Part shown: positions 55,578 through 64,000 of the stretch, piece by piece
How positions within the stretch are numbered: the stretch's first letter is position 1
How the letters are laid out: the number at the start of each line of letters is the position of its first letter
Origin: Schlegelella_A sp963778525
Lineage (GTDB): Bacteria > Pseudomonadota > Gammaproteobacteria > Burkholderiales > Burkholderiaceae_C
NCBI GenBank assembly: GCA_963778525.1
Contig: CAVZUJ010000001.1
Location: 248,001 to 312,000, forward strand
DNA: 64,000 nt
Direction of reading: 5' to 3'
Notes under the pieces: model-generated
Seen by the model: the letters and a program-made list of their open reading frames with translations, nothing else
Database searches by the model: none
Told to the model about the DNA's origin: nothing
Translations under genes and position numbers: made by a program

Positions 55578-58192
55578 TCGCCGACGGCAGCTCGCCGACG
55601 CCGGTTGCGGCGCCGCCCGCGGAAAGCAGCCTGGCCGCGATCCGGGCTCGGCATCGCGAAGGCAAGGCCGCCCTGCTCGCCCGCTTCGCCGCGGCCCGGC
55701 CGACGGCACGCGCCGCACTGTCGCTGATCCGCTCGCTCGCCGGCGAAGTCGACGGCACGCTGCTCGAGCTCTGGCAGCTCGCCGGCATGCCCGCTGGCGC
55801 CGCCCTCGTCGCCGTCGGCGGCTACGGCCGGGGCGATCTCTTCCCGCATTCCGACGTCGATGTGCTGGTGCTCCTGCCGAGCGACGACACCGAAGGGCTG
55901 GAGAAGCGGCGCCAGGCGACCGAGCGATTCATCACCGAATGCTGGGACGCCGGCCTCGAGATCGGCTCGAGCGTTCGCACGCTCGACGAATGCGTGGCGC
56001 TCGCCCTGTCCGACGTCACGGTGCAGACGGCCCTGCTCGAGTCGCGCCTGATCGGCGGCGACCGGAAGATCTTCGCCGCCTTTCAGAAGGCAACCGCGGC
56101 GGCGATGGACGCCAAGGCCTTCCTGCGCGCGAAGATGCTCGAGATGAGCCAGCGCCACCAGAAGTACGAGAACACGCCGTACTCGCTCGAGCCGAACTGC
56201 AAGGAGAGCCCGGGCGGCCTGCGCGACCTGCAGACCGTGATCTGGGTGGCCCGTGCCGCCGGCTTCGGGCGGACCTGGCAGCAGCTCGCCGCGCACGGCC
56301 TGATCACGCCCTTCGAGGTCCGCCAGCTGCAGCGCAACGAAGGCGTGCTGCGGCTGATCCGGGCTCGTCTTCATGCGATCGCCGGTCGGCGCGAAGACCG
56401 CCTCGTGTTCGACCTGCAAACCGCCGTGGCCGAGAGCTTCGGCTATCGCTCGAACGACGGCCAGCGCGCTTCCGAGCGGTTGATGCGGCGCTACTACTGG
56501 GCCGCCAAGGCGGTGACGCAGCTCAACCAGATCCTGATGCTCAACATCGAGGAGCGCATCAACGGCCTGCAGGACGCGCCGATGCGCCCGATCGACGCCA
56601 AGTTCCTCGAGCGCGGCGGCATGCTCGAGGTGGCGAGCGACGATCTCTACCAGCGCGACCCGCATGCCATCCTCGAGACCTTCCTGGTCTACCAGCAGAC
56701 GGTGGGACCGAAGGGCCTGTCGGCGCGAACGCTCCGTGCGCTCTACAACGCCCGCCACCTGATGGACGCGAAGTTCCGCCGCGACCCGGCGAACCACGCC
56801 ACCTTCATGAAGATCCTGAAGGCCGACCAGGGCCAGACGCACGCCTTTCGCCTGATGAACGAGACCAGCGTGCTGGGCCGCTATCTGTGGGTCTTTCGCC
56901 GCATCGTCGGCCAGATGCAGCACGACCTGTTCCATGTCTATACGGTCGACCAGCACATCCTGATGGTGCTGCGCAACGTCCGCCGCTTCTTCATTCCGGA
57001 GCATGCGCACGAGTACCCGTTCTGCTCGCAGCTGGCGGCGAACTTCGAGCGGCCCTGGGTGCTCTACATCGCCGCCCTCTTCCACGACGTCGCCAAGGGC
57101 CGCGGCGGCGACCATTCGGTGCTCGGCGAGCGCGAAGCCGAGCGCTTCTGCCGCGACCACGGGGTGGAGCAGGCCGACGCCAGGCTGATCGGGTACCTGG
57201 TGGCGCAGCACCTCACGATGTCGCGCATCGCGCAAAAGGAAGACCTTTCCGACCCCGACGTCATCGCCGAGTTCGCGAAGTCCATCGTCGACGAGCGCCA
57301 TCTCACCGCGCTCTACCTGCTGACCGTGGCCGACATCCGCGGCACCAGCCCGAAGGTCTGGAACGCCTGGAAGGGCAAGCTCCTCGAAGACCTCTATCGG
57401 CTCACCCTGCGCGCCCTCGGCGGCTCGCGCCCGAATCTCGATACCGAGATCGAAGCGACCAAGCTCGAGGCCCGCCTGCTCCTCAACCTGGCGCTCTTGC
57501 CGGGCACCGTCGAGACGCCGCTCTGGCGGACGCTGGAGCTCAGCTATTTCGCGCGCCACGATGCCAGCGAAATCGCCTGGCACACGCGCAAGCTGATCGA
57601 CCTCGTCGACTCGCCGAAGCCGGTCGTGCGGGCGCGCCTGAGCCCGCTCGGCGTCGGCCTGCAGGTGCTCGTCTACGCGCCCGACCGGCAAGACCTGTTC
57701 GCCCGCACCTGCGGCTATTTCGACGGCGCCGGCTTCAACATCCTCGACGCCAAGGTGCACACCACGACCACCGCCTACGCGCTCGACACGTTCCTGGTCA
57801 TCAGCCCGCATCTGGAGCAGCACTATCGCGACCTGATCGGCTATGTCGAGACCCAGCTGACGCTGGCCCTCGAGGCGACCGGGCCGCTGCCGGAGCCGAG
57901 CCGCGGCCGCATCTCGCGCCGCGTCAAGTCGTTCCCGGTGACGCCGCGGGTGACGCTGCGGCCGGACGAGCGCGCGCAGCGCTGGCTGCTCGGGGTCTCG
58001 GCCAGCGATCGCTCCGGCCTGCTCTACGCGATCTCGCGGGTGCTGGCCAACCACAACATCAACCTGCAGCTCGCCAAGATCACGACGCTCGGCGAGCGCG
58101 TCGAAGACACTTTCCTCATCGACGGCTCGGCCCTGCAGCAGAACAAGCTGCAGTTGCAGATCGAGACCGAGATGCTCGACGCGATCGCCTGA
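55574..58192 (+). CDS. glnD: Bifunctional uridylyltransferase/uridylyl-removing enzyme (PII sensor)
   Basis: Senses glutamine and modifies or demodifies PII signal proteins, controlling nitrogen assimilation. 872 residues in the usual order: nucleotidyltransferase (VGGYGRGDLFPHSDVDVLVL), the GlnD linker, an HD hydrolase domain (about 475-600, with IAALFHDVAKGRGGDHS), and two C-terminal ACT domains (about 700-780 and 805-872, the second starting WLLGVSASDRSGLLYAI) that bind glutamine. It starts with GTG at 55574 in a four-base overlap with map. Full length. Confidence 0.96.
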   Translation: MIADGSSPTPVAAPPAESSLAAIRARHREGKAALLARFAAARPTARAALSLIRSLAGEVDGTLLELWQLAGMPAGAALVAVGGYGRGDLFPHSDVDVLVLLPSDDTEGLEKRRQATERFITECWDAGLEIGSSVRTLDECVALALSDVTVQTALLESRLIGGDRKIFAAFQKATAAAMDAKAFLRAKMLEMSQRHQKYENTPYSLEPNCKESPGGLRDLQTVIWVARAAGFGRTWQQLAAHGLITPFEVRQLQRNEGVLRLIRARLHAIAGRREDRLVFDLQTAVAESFGYRSNDGQRASERLMRRYYWAAKAVTQLNQILMLNIEERINGLQDAPMRPIDAKFLERGGMLEVASDDLYQRDPHAILETFLVYQQTVGPKGLSARTLRALYNARHLMDAKFRRDPANHATFMKILKADQGQTHAFRLMNETSVLGRYLWVFRRIVGQMQHDLFHVYTVDQHILMVLRNVRRFFIPEHAHEYPFCSQLAANFERPWVLYIAALFHDVAKGRGGDHSVLGEREAERFCRDHGVEQADARLIGYLVAQHLTMSRIAQKEDLSDPDVIAEFAKSIVDERHLTALYLLTVADIRGTSPKVWNAWKGKLLEDLYRLTLRALGGSRPNLDTEIEATKLEARLLLNLALLPGTVETPLWRTLELSYFARHDASEIAWHTRKLIDLVDSPKPVVRARLSPLGVGLQVLVYAPDRQDLFARTCGYFDGAGFNILDAKVHTTTTAYALDTFLVISPHLEQHYRDLIGYVETQLTLALEATGPLPEPSRGRISRRVKSFPVTPRVTLRPDERAQRWLLGVSASDRSGLLYAISRVLANHNINLQLAKITTLGERVEDTFLIDGSALQQNKLQLQIETEMLDAIA

Positions 58193-58201
58193 GTCGATGC
58201 C

Positions 58202-59263
58202 GTGCCTCTGAGCCCGATCGGCGCCGCAGCGGCGATCGACCGTCTGGCCTCCTTTTCAGCCATCATCGATGCGCGCTCCGAGAGCGAGTTCGCGATCGAC
58301 CGGCTGCCCGGCGCCGTCAACTGGCCCTCGCTCAACGACGGCGAGCGTGCGCTCGTCGGCACCGAATACGCGCAGGTTTCGCCGTTCGCGGCGCGCAAGC
58401 GCGGCGCCGCGCTCGTCGCCCGCAATGTCGCCACGCACATCGAGCGGCACGTGCTCGAGCTGCCGCGCGAATGGTCGCCGCTCGTCTACTGCTGGCGCGG
58501 CGGCCAGCGCAGCGGGGCGTTGGCCACGGTGCTGGCGCAGATCGGCTTTCGCGTCAACGTCCTCGAGGGCGGCTACGTGGGTTACCGCCGCGCCCTGCTG
58601 GCCGAGCTCGAGGCGCTGCCGCGCCGAATCGACCTGCGCGTCGTCTGCGGCACCACCGGCTCGGGCAAGAGCCGGCTGCTGCGGGCGCTGGCCGCGCGCG
58701 GCGCGCAGGTGGTCGACCTCGAAGCCCTGGCCGAGCATCGCGGCTCGGTGCTGGGCCTCTTGCCCGGGGCGACGCAGCCGACGCAGAAGCACTTCGACAC
58801 GCGGCTGGGCGCGGCGCTGCGTCAGCTCGACCCGGCTTGCACGGTGTACATCGAAAGCGAGAGCCGCACGATCGGCCGGCTGCGCGTTCCGGAAACACTG
58901 CTCGAGACGATGCGGGCTGCGCCGTGCATCGCCCTCGATCTCGATCTCGACGCCCGTGTCGCCCTGCTCCTCGACGAGTACGCGCATTTCGCCAACGACG
59001 TCGAGAGCTTCTGCGCCCGCCTCGAGGCTTTGCGCGCGATGCGTGGCCACGAGGTGGTCAACGCCTGGCAGGAGGCAGCGCGCGGCGGGCAAGTGGATCA
59101 GGTCGTGCGCGATCTCCTGGTCATGCACTACGACCCGATCTATCGGCGTTCGATGGCCCGCCACTTCGCGGGCCTCGCCGAGCCGGCGAAGTCGCTGCGC
59201 TGGGACGGCAGCGAAGCCGGACTGCAGGGCGCCGTCGACGCCCTGCTCGCCGAGCAACGCTAA
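58202..59263 (+). CDS. mnmH: tRNA 2-selenouridine / geranyl-2-thiouridine synthase
   Basis: A 353-residue protein with an N-terminal rhodanese domain and a P-loop domain. It converts 2-thiouridine at the tRNA wobble position to 2-selenouridine through a geranylated intermediate, using selenophosphate. The active-site Cys 97 (LVYCWRGGQRSGAL) has the same number as in E. coli SelU. The Walker motif is GTTGSGKSRLLRAL. It starts with GTG at 58202, nine bases after glnD. A selenophosphate synthase gene (selD) is not in the window. Confidence 0.94.
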   Translation: MPLSPIGAAAAIDRLASFSAIIDARSESEFAIDRLPGAVNWPSLNDGERALVGTEYAQVSPFAARKRGAALVARNVATHIERHVLELPREWSPLVYCWRGGQRSGALATVLAQIGFRVNVLEGGYVGYRRALLAELEALPRRIDLRVVCGTTGSGKSRLLRALAARGAQVVDLEALAEHRGSVLGLLPGATQPTQKHFDTRLGAALRQLDPACTVYIESESRTIGRLRVPETLLETMRAAPCIALDLDLDARVALLLDEYAHFANDVESFCARLEALRAMRGHEVVNAWQEAARGGQVDQVVRDLLVMHYDPIYRRSMARHFAGLAEPAKSLRWDGSEAGLQGAVDALLAEQR

Positions 59264-59835
59264 CGCCCGACGCTTCCCGGCGGATCGGGCTGCGGGTTGA
59301 AGCCGCGGATGGCGCCCGGACTGACGAACTTCGTCTCGAGCGTCTGGGTATCGAAGACCTCGTAGCTGCCGTGCAGGGCGGCGCACGGGTCGGGCGGCAA
59401 TTCGGGCGGCCCGGGAGGGGTCATGACAACCTGCGCGCGCAGCGTCGTCGGCACGCCGGCCCCGACGAACAGCGGCGCCACCGCAGTCACCGTGTGGCCG
59501 CGGGCGATGGCGAACGTCTGGCTGGCGCCGACGGCGTCGCCGTTGATGTCGAGGAACTCGACCGTCACGCGGCACGGACCGGGCGGCAGGTTGACGCGGC
59601 CGGCCGGCGCGAGGTTGACGAGCAGCAGGCGCGCGTTCTGGGTGTTGCTCTGGACGGCGGGCAGGAAGTCGATGGTTCGCAGCCCGGGGGCGGCGAGGAC
59701 CGGCTGCGCCACGAGCGCTGCCGCGACGGCGAGCATGCCCGGCGTGAGCGCCCTGACCTTCTTGCGTTTTGTGGCCGTAGAAGGCAGCAGGGCCGATGAG
59801 TCCGACGGGGCGAAGAAGCGGATCGAAGCAGGCAT
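59260..59835 (-). CDS. Secreted protein of unknown function with GFNPQPDPPG motif
   Basis: 191 residues. An unusually long N-terminus (about 28 residues) precedes a Sec-type signal (MLAVAAALVAQPVLAAPG), so export is likely; a start at an internal codon is possible. The mature part has a beta-rich domain with two Cys and a Pro-rich stretch (MTPPGPPELPPDPC), and ends with RGFNPQPDPPGSVGR. This Pro-rich decapeptide recurs in unrelated secreted hypothetical proteins of soil bacteria and has no known role. Start at 59835. The stop overlaps mnmH by four bases, tail to tail. Confidence 0.7.
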   Translation of the reverse strand: MPASIRFFAPSDSSALLPSTATKRKKVRALTPGMLAVAAALVAQPVLAAPGLRTIDFLPAVQSNTQNARLLLVNLAPAGRVNLPPGPCRVTVEFLDINGDAVGASQTFAIARGHTVTAVAPLFVGAGVPTTLRAQVVMTPPGPPELPPDPCAALHGSYEVFDTQTLETKFVSPGAIRGFNPQPDPPGSVGR

Positions 59836-60035
59836 GGGATTCTCCGGTTGGGATGCCGCCTCGGCGGCGGCGACACGGCGGCCGCGCGGCCGTCACTCCA
59901 AGGGAGAGTGGATTCTCGACCTGCGAAGCGCTTCACCGCAAGGTCTGGTAACACCGTTCACGCCGGGCCGACCGGCCGTCGTCAACGCGCGTCGCCCGTC
60001 GCGCGGGCATGCAGATGCAGCGCCGGCTTCGCGCC

Positions 60036-60767
60036 TCAGCCCATGTGCAAGCCGCCGTTCACCGAAAAGTCGGCGCCGGTGGCAAAACCCGATTCGTCCG
60101 AGGCGACCCACGCCACCATCGACGCGATGTCCTGCGGCGTGCCGAGGCGCTTGACCGGAATGCCGGCGACGATCTTGTCGAGCACGTCTTGGCGGATCTT
60201 CTTCACCATCTCGGTGGCGATATAGCCCGGGCTCACGGTGTTGACCGTGACGCCCTTGCTCGCCACTTCCTGGGCCAGCGCCATCGTGAAGCCGTGCATG
60301 CCGGCCTTCGCCGCCGAGTAGTTGGTCTGCCCGAACTGGCCTTTCTCGCCGTTGACCGACGAGATGTTGATGATGCGGCCCCAGCCGCGCTCGACCATGT
60401 CCTCGATCACCTGCTTGGTGACGTTGAACAGGCTGGTCAGGTTCGTTTCGATCACGGCGTGCCAATCGTCGCGCGTCATCCTGCGAAACAGGCCGTCGCG
60501 GGTGATGCCGGCGTTGTTGACCAGCACGTCGACCGGCCCGTGCTCGGCCTTCACCTTGGCGAATGCGGCAACCGTCGAGTCCCAGTCGCCGACGTTGCCG
60601 ACCGAGGCGTGGAAGGTGAAGCCGAGCGCCGCCTGCTCGGCCAGCCACTTGGCGTGGTCGCGACTCGGGCCGCAGCCGGCGATGACCTTGAAGCCGTCGT
60701 GGTGCAGGCGCTGGCACAGCGACGTGCCGATGCCTCCCATGCCGCCCGTCACGTACGCCGTTTTCAT
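60036..60767 (-). CDS. phbB: Acetoacetyl-CoA reductase
   Basis: An NADPH-dependent SDR that reduces acetoacetyl-CoA to (R)-3-hydroxybutyryl-CoA, the second step of PHB synthesis. 243 residues. Cofactor motif AYVTGGMGGIGTSLCQRL; NNAGITRDGLFRRMTRDDW; the catalytic Ser in NISSVNGEKGQFGQTNYSAA with Tyr, and Lys in SAAKAGMHGFTMALAQE; SPGYIATEMVKKI. These segments are specific for PhbB/PhaB rather than FabG. It follows phaA by 79 bp, a gap filled by a repeat-like element. Start ATG at 60767. Confidence 0.96.
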   Translation of the reverse strand: MKTAYVTGGMGGIGTSLCQRLHHDGFKVIAGCGPSRDHAKWLAEQAALGFTFHASVGNVGDWDSTVAAFAKVKAEHGPVDVLVNNAGITRDGLFRRMTRDDWHAVIETNLTSLFNVTKQVIEDMVERGWGRIINISSVNGEKGQFGQTNYSAAKAGMHGFTMALAQEVASKGVTVNTVSPGYIATEMVKKIRQDVLDKIVAGIPVKRLGTPQDIASMVAWVASDESGFATGADFSVNGGLHMG

Positions 60768-60770
60768 GAC

Positions 60771-60846
60771 GGCCGGGCGCCGGGCCGTCCCAAGTCCGGC
60801 CGCGCCCCCTTGGGGGGCAGCGAACGTACTCGTGAGCGTGGGGGAA
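60771..60846. repeat. Intergenic GC-rich hairpin repeat between phbB and phaA
   Basis: A 76-bp spacer containing the hairpin GCCCCC (60804-60809) / GGGGGC (60813-60818), followed by CAGCGAACGTACTCGTGAGC and GTGGGGG. I recognise this pattern (a CCCC-GGGG hairpin, CAGCGA, then GAGCGTGGGGG) from the interspersed intergenic repeat common in Burkholderiales genomes. It lies inside the phaCAB transcript and may affect mRNA stability or differential expression. No second copy was noticed in this window. Confidence 0.55.
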
Positions 60847-62025
60847 TCATCTCTCCAGACACATTGCAACACCCATGCCACCGCCGATGCAGAGCGACGC
60901 GATGCCCTTCTTCGCATTGCGCTTGCCCATCTCGTGCAGCAGCGTCACCAGAATGCGGCAGCCCGAGGCGCCGATCGGATGGCCGATGGCGATGGCCCCG
61001 CCGTTGACGTTGACCTTGCTCGTGTCCCAGCCCATCTCGTTGTTGACGGCGCAGGCCTGCGCCGCGAAGGCTTCGTTGATCTCCAGCAGGTCGAGGTCTT
61101 GCGCCTTCCAGCCCGCGCGCAGCAAGGCCTTCTGCGAAGCCGGCACCGGCCCCATGCCCATGTAGGCCGGGTCGAGCGCCACCGTGGCATAGCTGGCGAT
61201 GCGTGCCAGCGGCGTCAGCCCGAGTTGCTGGGCACGCTTGGCCGTCATCACGACCACGGCAGCGGCCCCATCGTTGATGCCCGAGGCATTTCCGGCCGTG
61301 ACCGTGCCGGCCTTGTCGAAGGCCGGCCTCAGCCCGGCAAGCGCCTCGGCGCTGGTCTTGCGGTTGATGAACTCGTCGGCCGCGAAGACGATGGGGTCGC
61401 CCTTCTTCTGCGCGATCGAGAACGGCACGATCTCGTCCTTGAAGCGGCCGCCTTCCTGCGCCGCCGCCGCCTTCTGCTGCGAGGCCAGGGCCAGCGCATC
61501 CTGCTTTTCCCGGCTCACCTCGTACTTCTTGGCCACGTTCTCGGCCGTGATGCCCATGTGGTACTTGTTGTAGACGTCGAACAGGCCGTCGGTGATCATG
61601 GTGTCGACCAGCTTCCAGTCGCCCATGCGCTGGCCGTCGCGCGAGTTCGGCAGCACGTGCGGTGCCGCGCTCATGTTCTCCTGGCCGCCGGCGATGCCGA
61701 TCTCGTAGTCGTTGTCGCGGATCGCCTGCGCCGCCAGCATCACCGCCTTCAGGCCCGAGCCGCAGACGGCATTGATGGTGAGGCCGGGCACGCTTTGCGG
61801 CAGGCCGCTCTTGATGACCGATTGGCGCGCCGGGTTCTGGCCCGAGCCGCCGGTCAGGACCTGGCCGAGGATGACCTCGCCGATCTGGTCGCCGGCGAGC
61901 TTGGCCCTTTCGAGCAGGCTCGCGATGACGGCTGCACCGAGCTCCGGTGCCGGCGTCTTGGCGAGCGCGCCGCCGAACTTGCCGACAGCAGTACGGGCGG
62001 CGGCGACGATGACGATGTCGTTCAT
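60847..62025 (-). CDS. phaA: Acetyl-CoA C-acetyltransferase (beta-ketothiolase)
   Basis: Condenses two acetyl-CoA into acetoacetyl-CoA, the first step of PHB synthesis. 392 residues. The nucleophilic Cys is in NAVCGSGLKAVMLA; the His is in NGGAIAIGHPIGASGCR; the second Cys is in SLCIGGGMGVAM, and INEAFAAQACAV is also conserved. Length matches biosynthetic thiolases. It starts with ATG at 62025, 46 bp after the phaC stop, in the order phaC-phaA-phbB found in Burkholderiales. Confidence 0.96.
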   Translation of the reverse strand: MNDIVIVAAARTAVGKFGGALAKTPAPELGAAVIASLLERAKLAGDQIGEVILGQVLTGGSGQNPARQSVIKSGLPQSVPGLTINAVCGSGLKAVMLAAQAIRDNDYEIGIAGGQENMSAAPHVLPNSRDGQRMGDWKLVDTMITDGLFDVYNKYHMGITAENVAKKYEVSREKQDALALASQQKAAAAQEGGRFKDEIVPFSIAQKKGDPIVFAADEFINRKTSAEALAGLRPAFDKAGTVTAGNASGINDGAAAVVVMTAKRAQQLGLTPLARIASYATVALDPAYMGMGPVPASQKALLRAGWKAQDLDLLEINEAFAAQACAVNNEMGWDTSKVNVNGGAIAIGHPIGASGCRILVTLLHEMGKRNAKKGIASLCIGGGMGVAMCLER

Positions 62026-62071
62026 GACAATCTCCTGACGTTTTCTCGAACGGTGCGGGCGCGAGCGACGC

Positions 62072-63730
62072 TCACGCCCTCTCTTTGACGTATCGGCCCG
62101 GGGCGGGCTCGATCGCCTTGTGCCTGCGATTGCCCGGTGCCTTCGGCGCGGCAACCTGCTTGCCCGCGAACGGACGCAACCAGGCCGACCAGTCGGTCCA
62201 CCAGCTGCCGGGCAGCTCGTCGGCCTTCTCGAACCAGGCCTCGGCCGACGCCGGCAGCGTCGCGCTCTTGCCGATCCAGTGGCTGCGCTTTTTCTTCAGC
62301 GGCGGGTTGATGACGCCCGCGATGTGGCCCGAGGCACCGAGCACGAAACGGCGCTTGCCCTTGAGCACTTCGGTGTTCCGGTAGGCGCCTTTCCACGGCA
62401 CGATGTGATCTTCGCGCGAGGCGTAGATGTATGCCGGCGCCGCGATCTTGCCGAGGTCGATCTTCTCGCCGCACACCGTCAAGGTGCCGGGCTGCACCAG
62501 CTTGTTCTCGAGATAGGTGTTGCGCAGGTACCAGCAATACATCGGGCCGGGCAGATTGGTGCCGTCGCTGTTCCAGTAGAGCAGGTCGAACGGCGGTGGC
62601 GACTCGCCTTTCAGGTAGTTGGCGACGACGTAGTTCCAGACCAGCTCGTTCGGACGCAGGAAGCTGAACGTCGTGGCCAGCTCCTGGCCCTTCAGCAGCG
62701 CGCCACCGCCTGCGCTTTCGGTGCCGAGTGTCACCTCGCGCATGCGCACCATCGCCTCGTCGATGAAGATGTCGAGGATGCCGGTGTCGCTGAAATCGAG
62801 GAAGGTGGTGAGCAGCGTCAGGCTGGCCGCCGGCTGCTCGCCGCGCGCCGCGAGCACCGCCAGTGCCGTGGCTAGGATGGTGCCGCCGATGCAAAATCCC
62901 AGCGTGTTGATCTGCTTGCTGCCGCTGATCTCCTGCACCAGCGCGATGGCCTTGATCGCCGCGTGCTCGATGTAGTCATCCCAGGTGCGCTGGGCGATAT
63001 CTTCCTTGGCGTTCTTCCAGCTCAACACGAACACGCGATGGCCCTCGGCCACGGTGTGGCGAATCAGCGAGTTCTCGGGCTGCAGGTCGAGGATGTAGAA
63101 CTTGTTGATGCAGGGCGGAACGAACAGGATCGGCCGCTCGTGGACCTTGGCCGTGAGCGGCTTGTATTCGAGGAGCTGGAACAGCTCGTTCTCGAACACC
63201 ACCGAACCGGCGCTGGTGGCCACGTTGCGCCCGATCTCGAAGGCGCTTTCGTCGGTTTGCGAGAGATGGCCTTGCTGGACGTCGTTCCAGAGCTGGCGCA
63301 GGCCCTCGCCGAGGCTCTCGCCCTGCGTTTCGGCCGCCTTCTTCTGGGCTTCCGGATTGAGCGCGAGGTAGTTGCTCGGCGATGCCGCGTCGATCCATTG
63401 CAGCACCGCGAAGCGCACCCGCGCCTTCGTCTTCTCGTCGCCCTCGACCGCTTCGGCCATGCGCAACAAGGTGCGCGCGTTGAGCAGGTACATCTCGGCC
63501 GAGTACCGCGCGGCTGGGTTGGCGGTCCATTCGTCGGCCGAGAAGCGGCGATCGCCGAGCTTCGCGCCGGCCGCGCCGGCCGGCTGCAAGCTGCGATTCC
63601 ACAGCGCCGTGGCATCGGCGACATAGTCGCCCTGCAGCGTCGTCAGCGCCGCGCTGGGCAGGGCCAGTCCACTCAGGGCCTTCCAGGCATCGCCGAGAGC
63701 CGCCGTCATCGCCACACCGCTGTCGGCCAT
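62072..63730 (-). CDS. phaC: Class I poly(3-hydroxyalkanoate) polymerase
   Basis: Polymerises (R)-3-hydroxybutyryl-CoA on the granule surface. 552 residues. The PhaC box GFCIGG holds Cys 280; Asp 441 (EDHIVPW) and His 469 (SGHIAGVINPP) complete the triad. Their spacings of 161 and 189 are the same as in Cupriavidus PhaC (Cys 319, Asp 480, His 508), which supports class I. The N-terminal domain is shorter than in Cupriavidus. The ATG at 63730 has AAGGA eight bases upstream and is preferred over the ATG at 63754. It heads the pha operon. Confidence 0.97.
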   Translation of the reverse strand: MADSGVAMTAALGDAWKALSGLALPSAALTTLQGDYVADATALWNRSLQPAGAAGAKLGDRRFSADEWTANPAARYSAEMYLLNARTLLRMAEAVEGDEKTKARVRFAVLQWIDAASPSNYLALNPEAQKKAAETQGESLGEGLRQLWNDVQQGHLSQTDESAFEIGRNVATSAGSVVFENELFQLLEYKPLTAKVHERPILFVPPCINKFYILDLQPENSLIRHTVAEGHRVFVLSWKNAKEDIAQRTWDDYIEHAAIKAIALVQEISGSKQINTLGFCIGGTILATALAVLAARGEQPAASLTLLTTFLDFSDTGILDIFIDEAMVRMREVTLGTESAGGGALLKGQELATTFSFLRPNELVWNYVVANYLKGESPPPFDLLYWNSDGTNLPGPMYCWYLRNTYLENKLVQPGTLTVCGEKIDLGKIAAPAYIYASREDHIVPWKGAYRNTEVLKGKRRFVLGASGHIAGVINPPLKKKRSHWIGKSATLPASAEAWFEKADELPGSWWTDWSAWLRPFAGKQVAAPKAPGNRRHKAIEPAPGRYVKERA

Positions 63731-63800
63731 CGCGACTTCCTTCTTCGCCTGCATGGAACGATTATCGTGGAGCACGGAAATCCCGCCTCATAGGACAAGC

Positions 63801-64000
63801 GTGTACCTCATCGCCATCGCCTGGGCCTATGTCGTCATCATGATGACGCTGGCCGAAGGCTTTTCCAGCGCGGGCAGCTGGCTCGGCGCGGCCATCACCT
63901 TCGTTCTCTACGGCGTGCTGCCGCTCGGCATCGTCCTCTACCTGTTCGCCACGCCGGCGCGTCGCAGGGCCCGCCGGCGCGCGGCCGCGGCCTCAGCGAC
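63801..64000 (+). CDS. Small membrane protein (runs off the right edge)
   Basis: A GTG start at 63801, with AGGACA just upstream, opens a frame that stays open to the end of the window. It gives two hydrophobic helices (YLIAIAWAYVVIMMTLAE, and AAITFVLYGVLPLGIVLYLF) and then a very Arg/Ala-rich cytoplasmic tail (PARRRARRRAAA). No family is recognised. It diverges from phaC across a 70-bp region that must hold both promoters. The full length is unknown. Confidence 0.6.
   Translation, partial: MYLIAIAWAYVVIMMTLAEGFSSAGSWLGAAITFVLYGVLPLGIVLYLFATPARRRARRRAAAASA

Overview
The window is GC-rich, densely coded DNA from a betaproteobacterium, most likely of the order Burkholderiales. The evidence is the gene content and order: smc-zipA-ligA, dapD-pilU-dapE-prmB, map-glnD next to purL, a class I phaC-phaA-phbB cluster, and a lexA gene under two CTG-N10-CAG boxes. 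No rRNA, tRNA, CRISPR array, insertion sequence or phage was seen. No gene-free stretch exceeds 300 bases; the longest is about 234 bp, at 28511-28744.

Layout. 1-1633: 5' part of a glutathione S-transferase gene and a broken intracellular PHB depolymerase gene. 1678-8520 (minus): an RND efflux pair, an MFS transporter and aroC. 8534-11201: a CBS-domain protein diverging from metY, which is followed by an alpha/beta hydrolase. 11330-13958: a two-subunit molybdenum hydroxylase with a Tat signal. 13955-15765 (minus): a Nudix hydrolase and a helical protein of unknown function. 15841-22499 (minus): ligA, zipA, smc. 22620-23087: queF. 23116-28510 (minus): an unusual three-gene cluster encoding a CpXC-domain protein, a 1038-residue Ala-rich protein with a C-terminal HEVGH metallopeptidase-like domain, and a 524-residue helical protein. 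A sigma70-like promoter with a perfect palindrome at its start site precedes the cluster. 28745-32804: dapD, pilU, dapE, prmB. 32892-35410: an ABC-F ATPase and ohr. 35407-37433: asparaginase diverging from SOS-controlled lexA, then a small helix-hairpin-helix protein. 37545-41924: small unknowns, a 2-hydroxyacid dehydrogenase, an MFS transporter and a split ChrA transporter. 41937-43307 (minus): rlmB-upp. 43379-45424 (minus): tctBA. 45516-49344 (minus): a type III polyketide cluster. 49449-50621 (minus): an SDR and a DUF3830 protein. 50701-59263: purL diverging from map-glnD, then mnmH. 59260-63730 (minus): a secreted protein with a GFNPQPDPPG motif, phbB, phaA, phaC. 63801-64000: start of a small membrane protein.

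How the genes work together. PhaA, PhbB and PhaC make polyhydroxybutyrate from acetyl-CoA, and the depolymerase at the other end of the window would mobilise it. DapD and DapE serve lysine and peptidoglycan precursor synthesis. Smc, ZipA and LigA serve chromosome organisation, division and DNA joining. The type III PKS, methyltransferase, flavoprotein oxidoreductase and membrane acyltransferase form a compact candidate pathway for an alkylated phenolic or pyrone compound.

Quality caution. Seven genes carry internal frameshifts (phaZ four times; the hydrolase after metY, ligA, prmB, asparaginase, tctA and the membrane acyltransferase once each). Because ligA is normally essential, uncorrected single-base indels in the assembly are the simplest explanation for most of them. 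The phaZ copy could be a genuine pseudogene.
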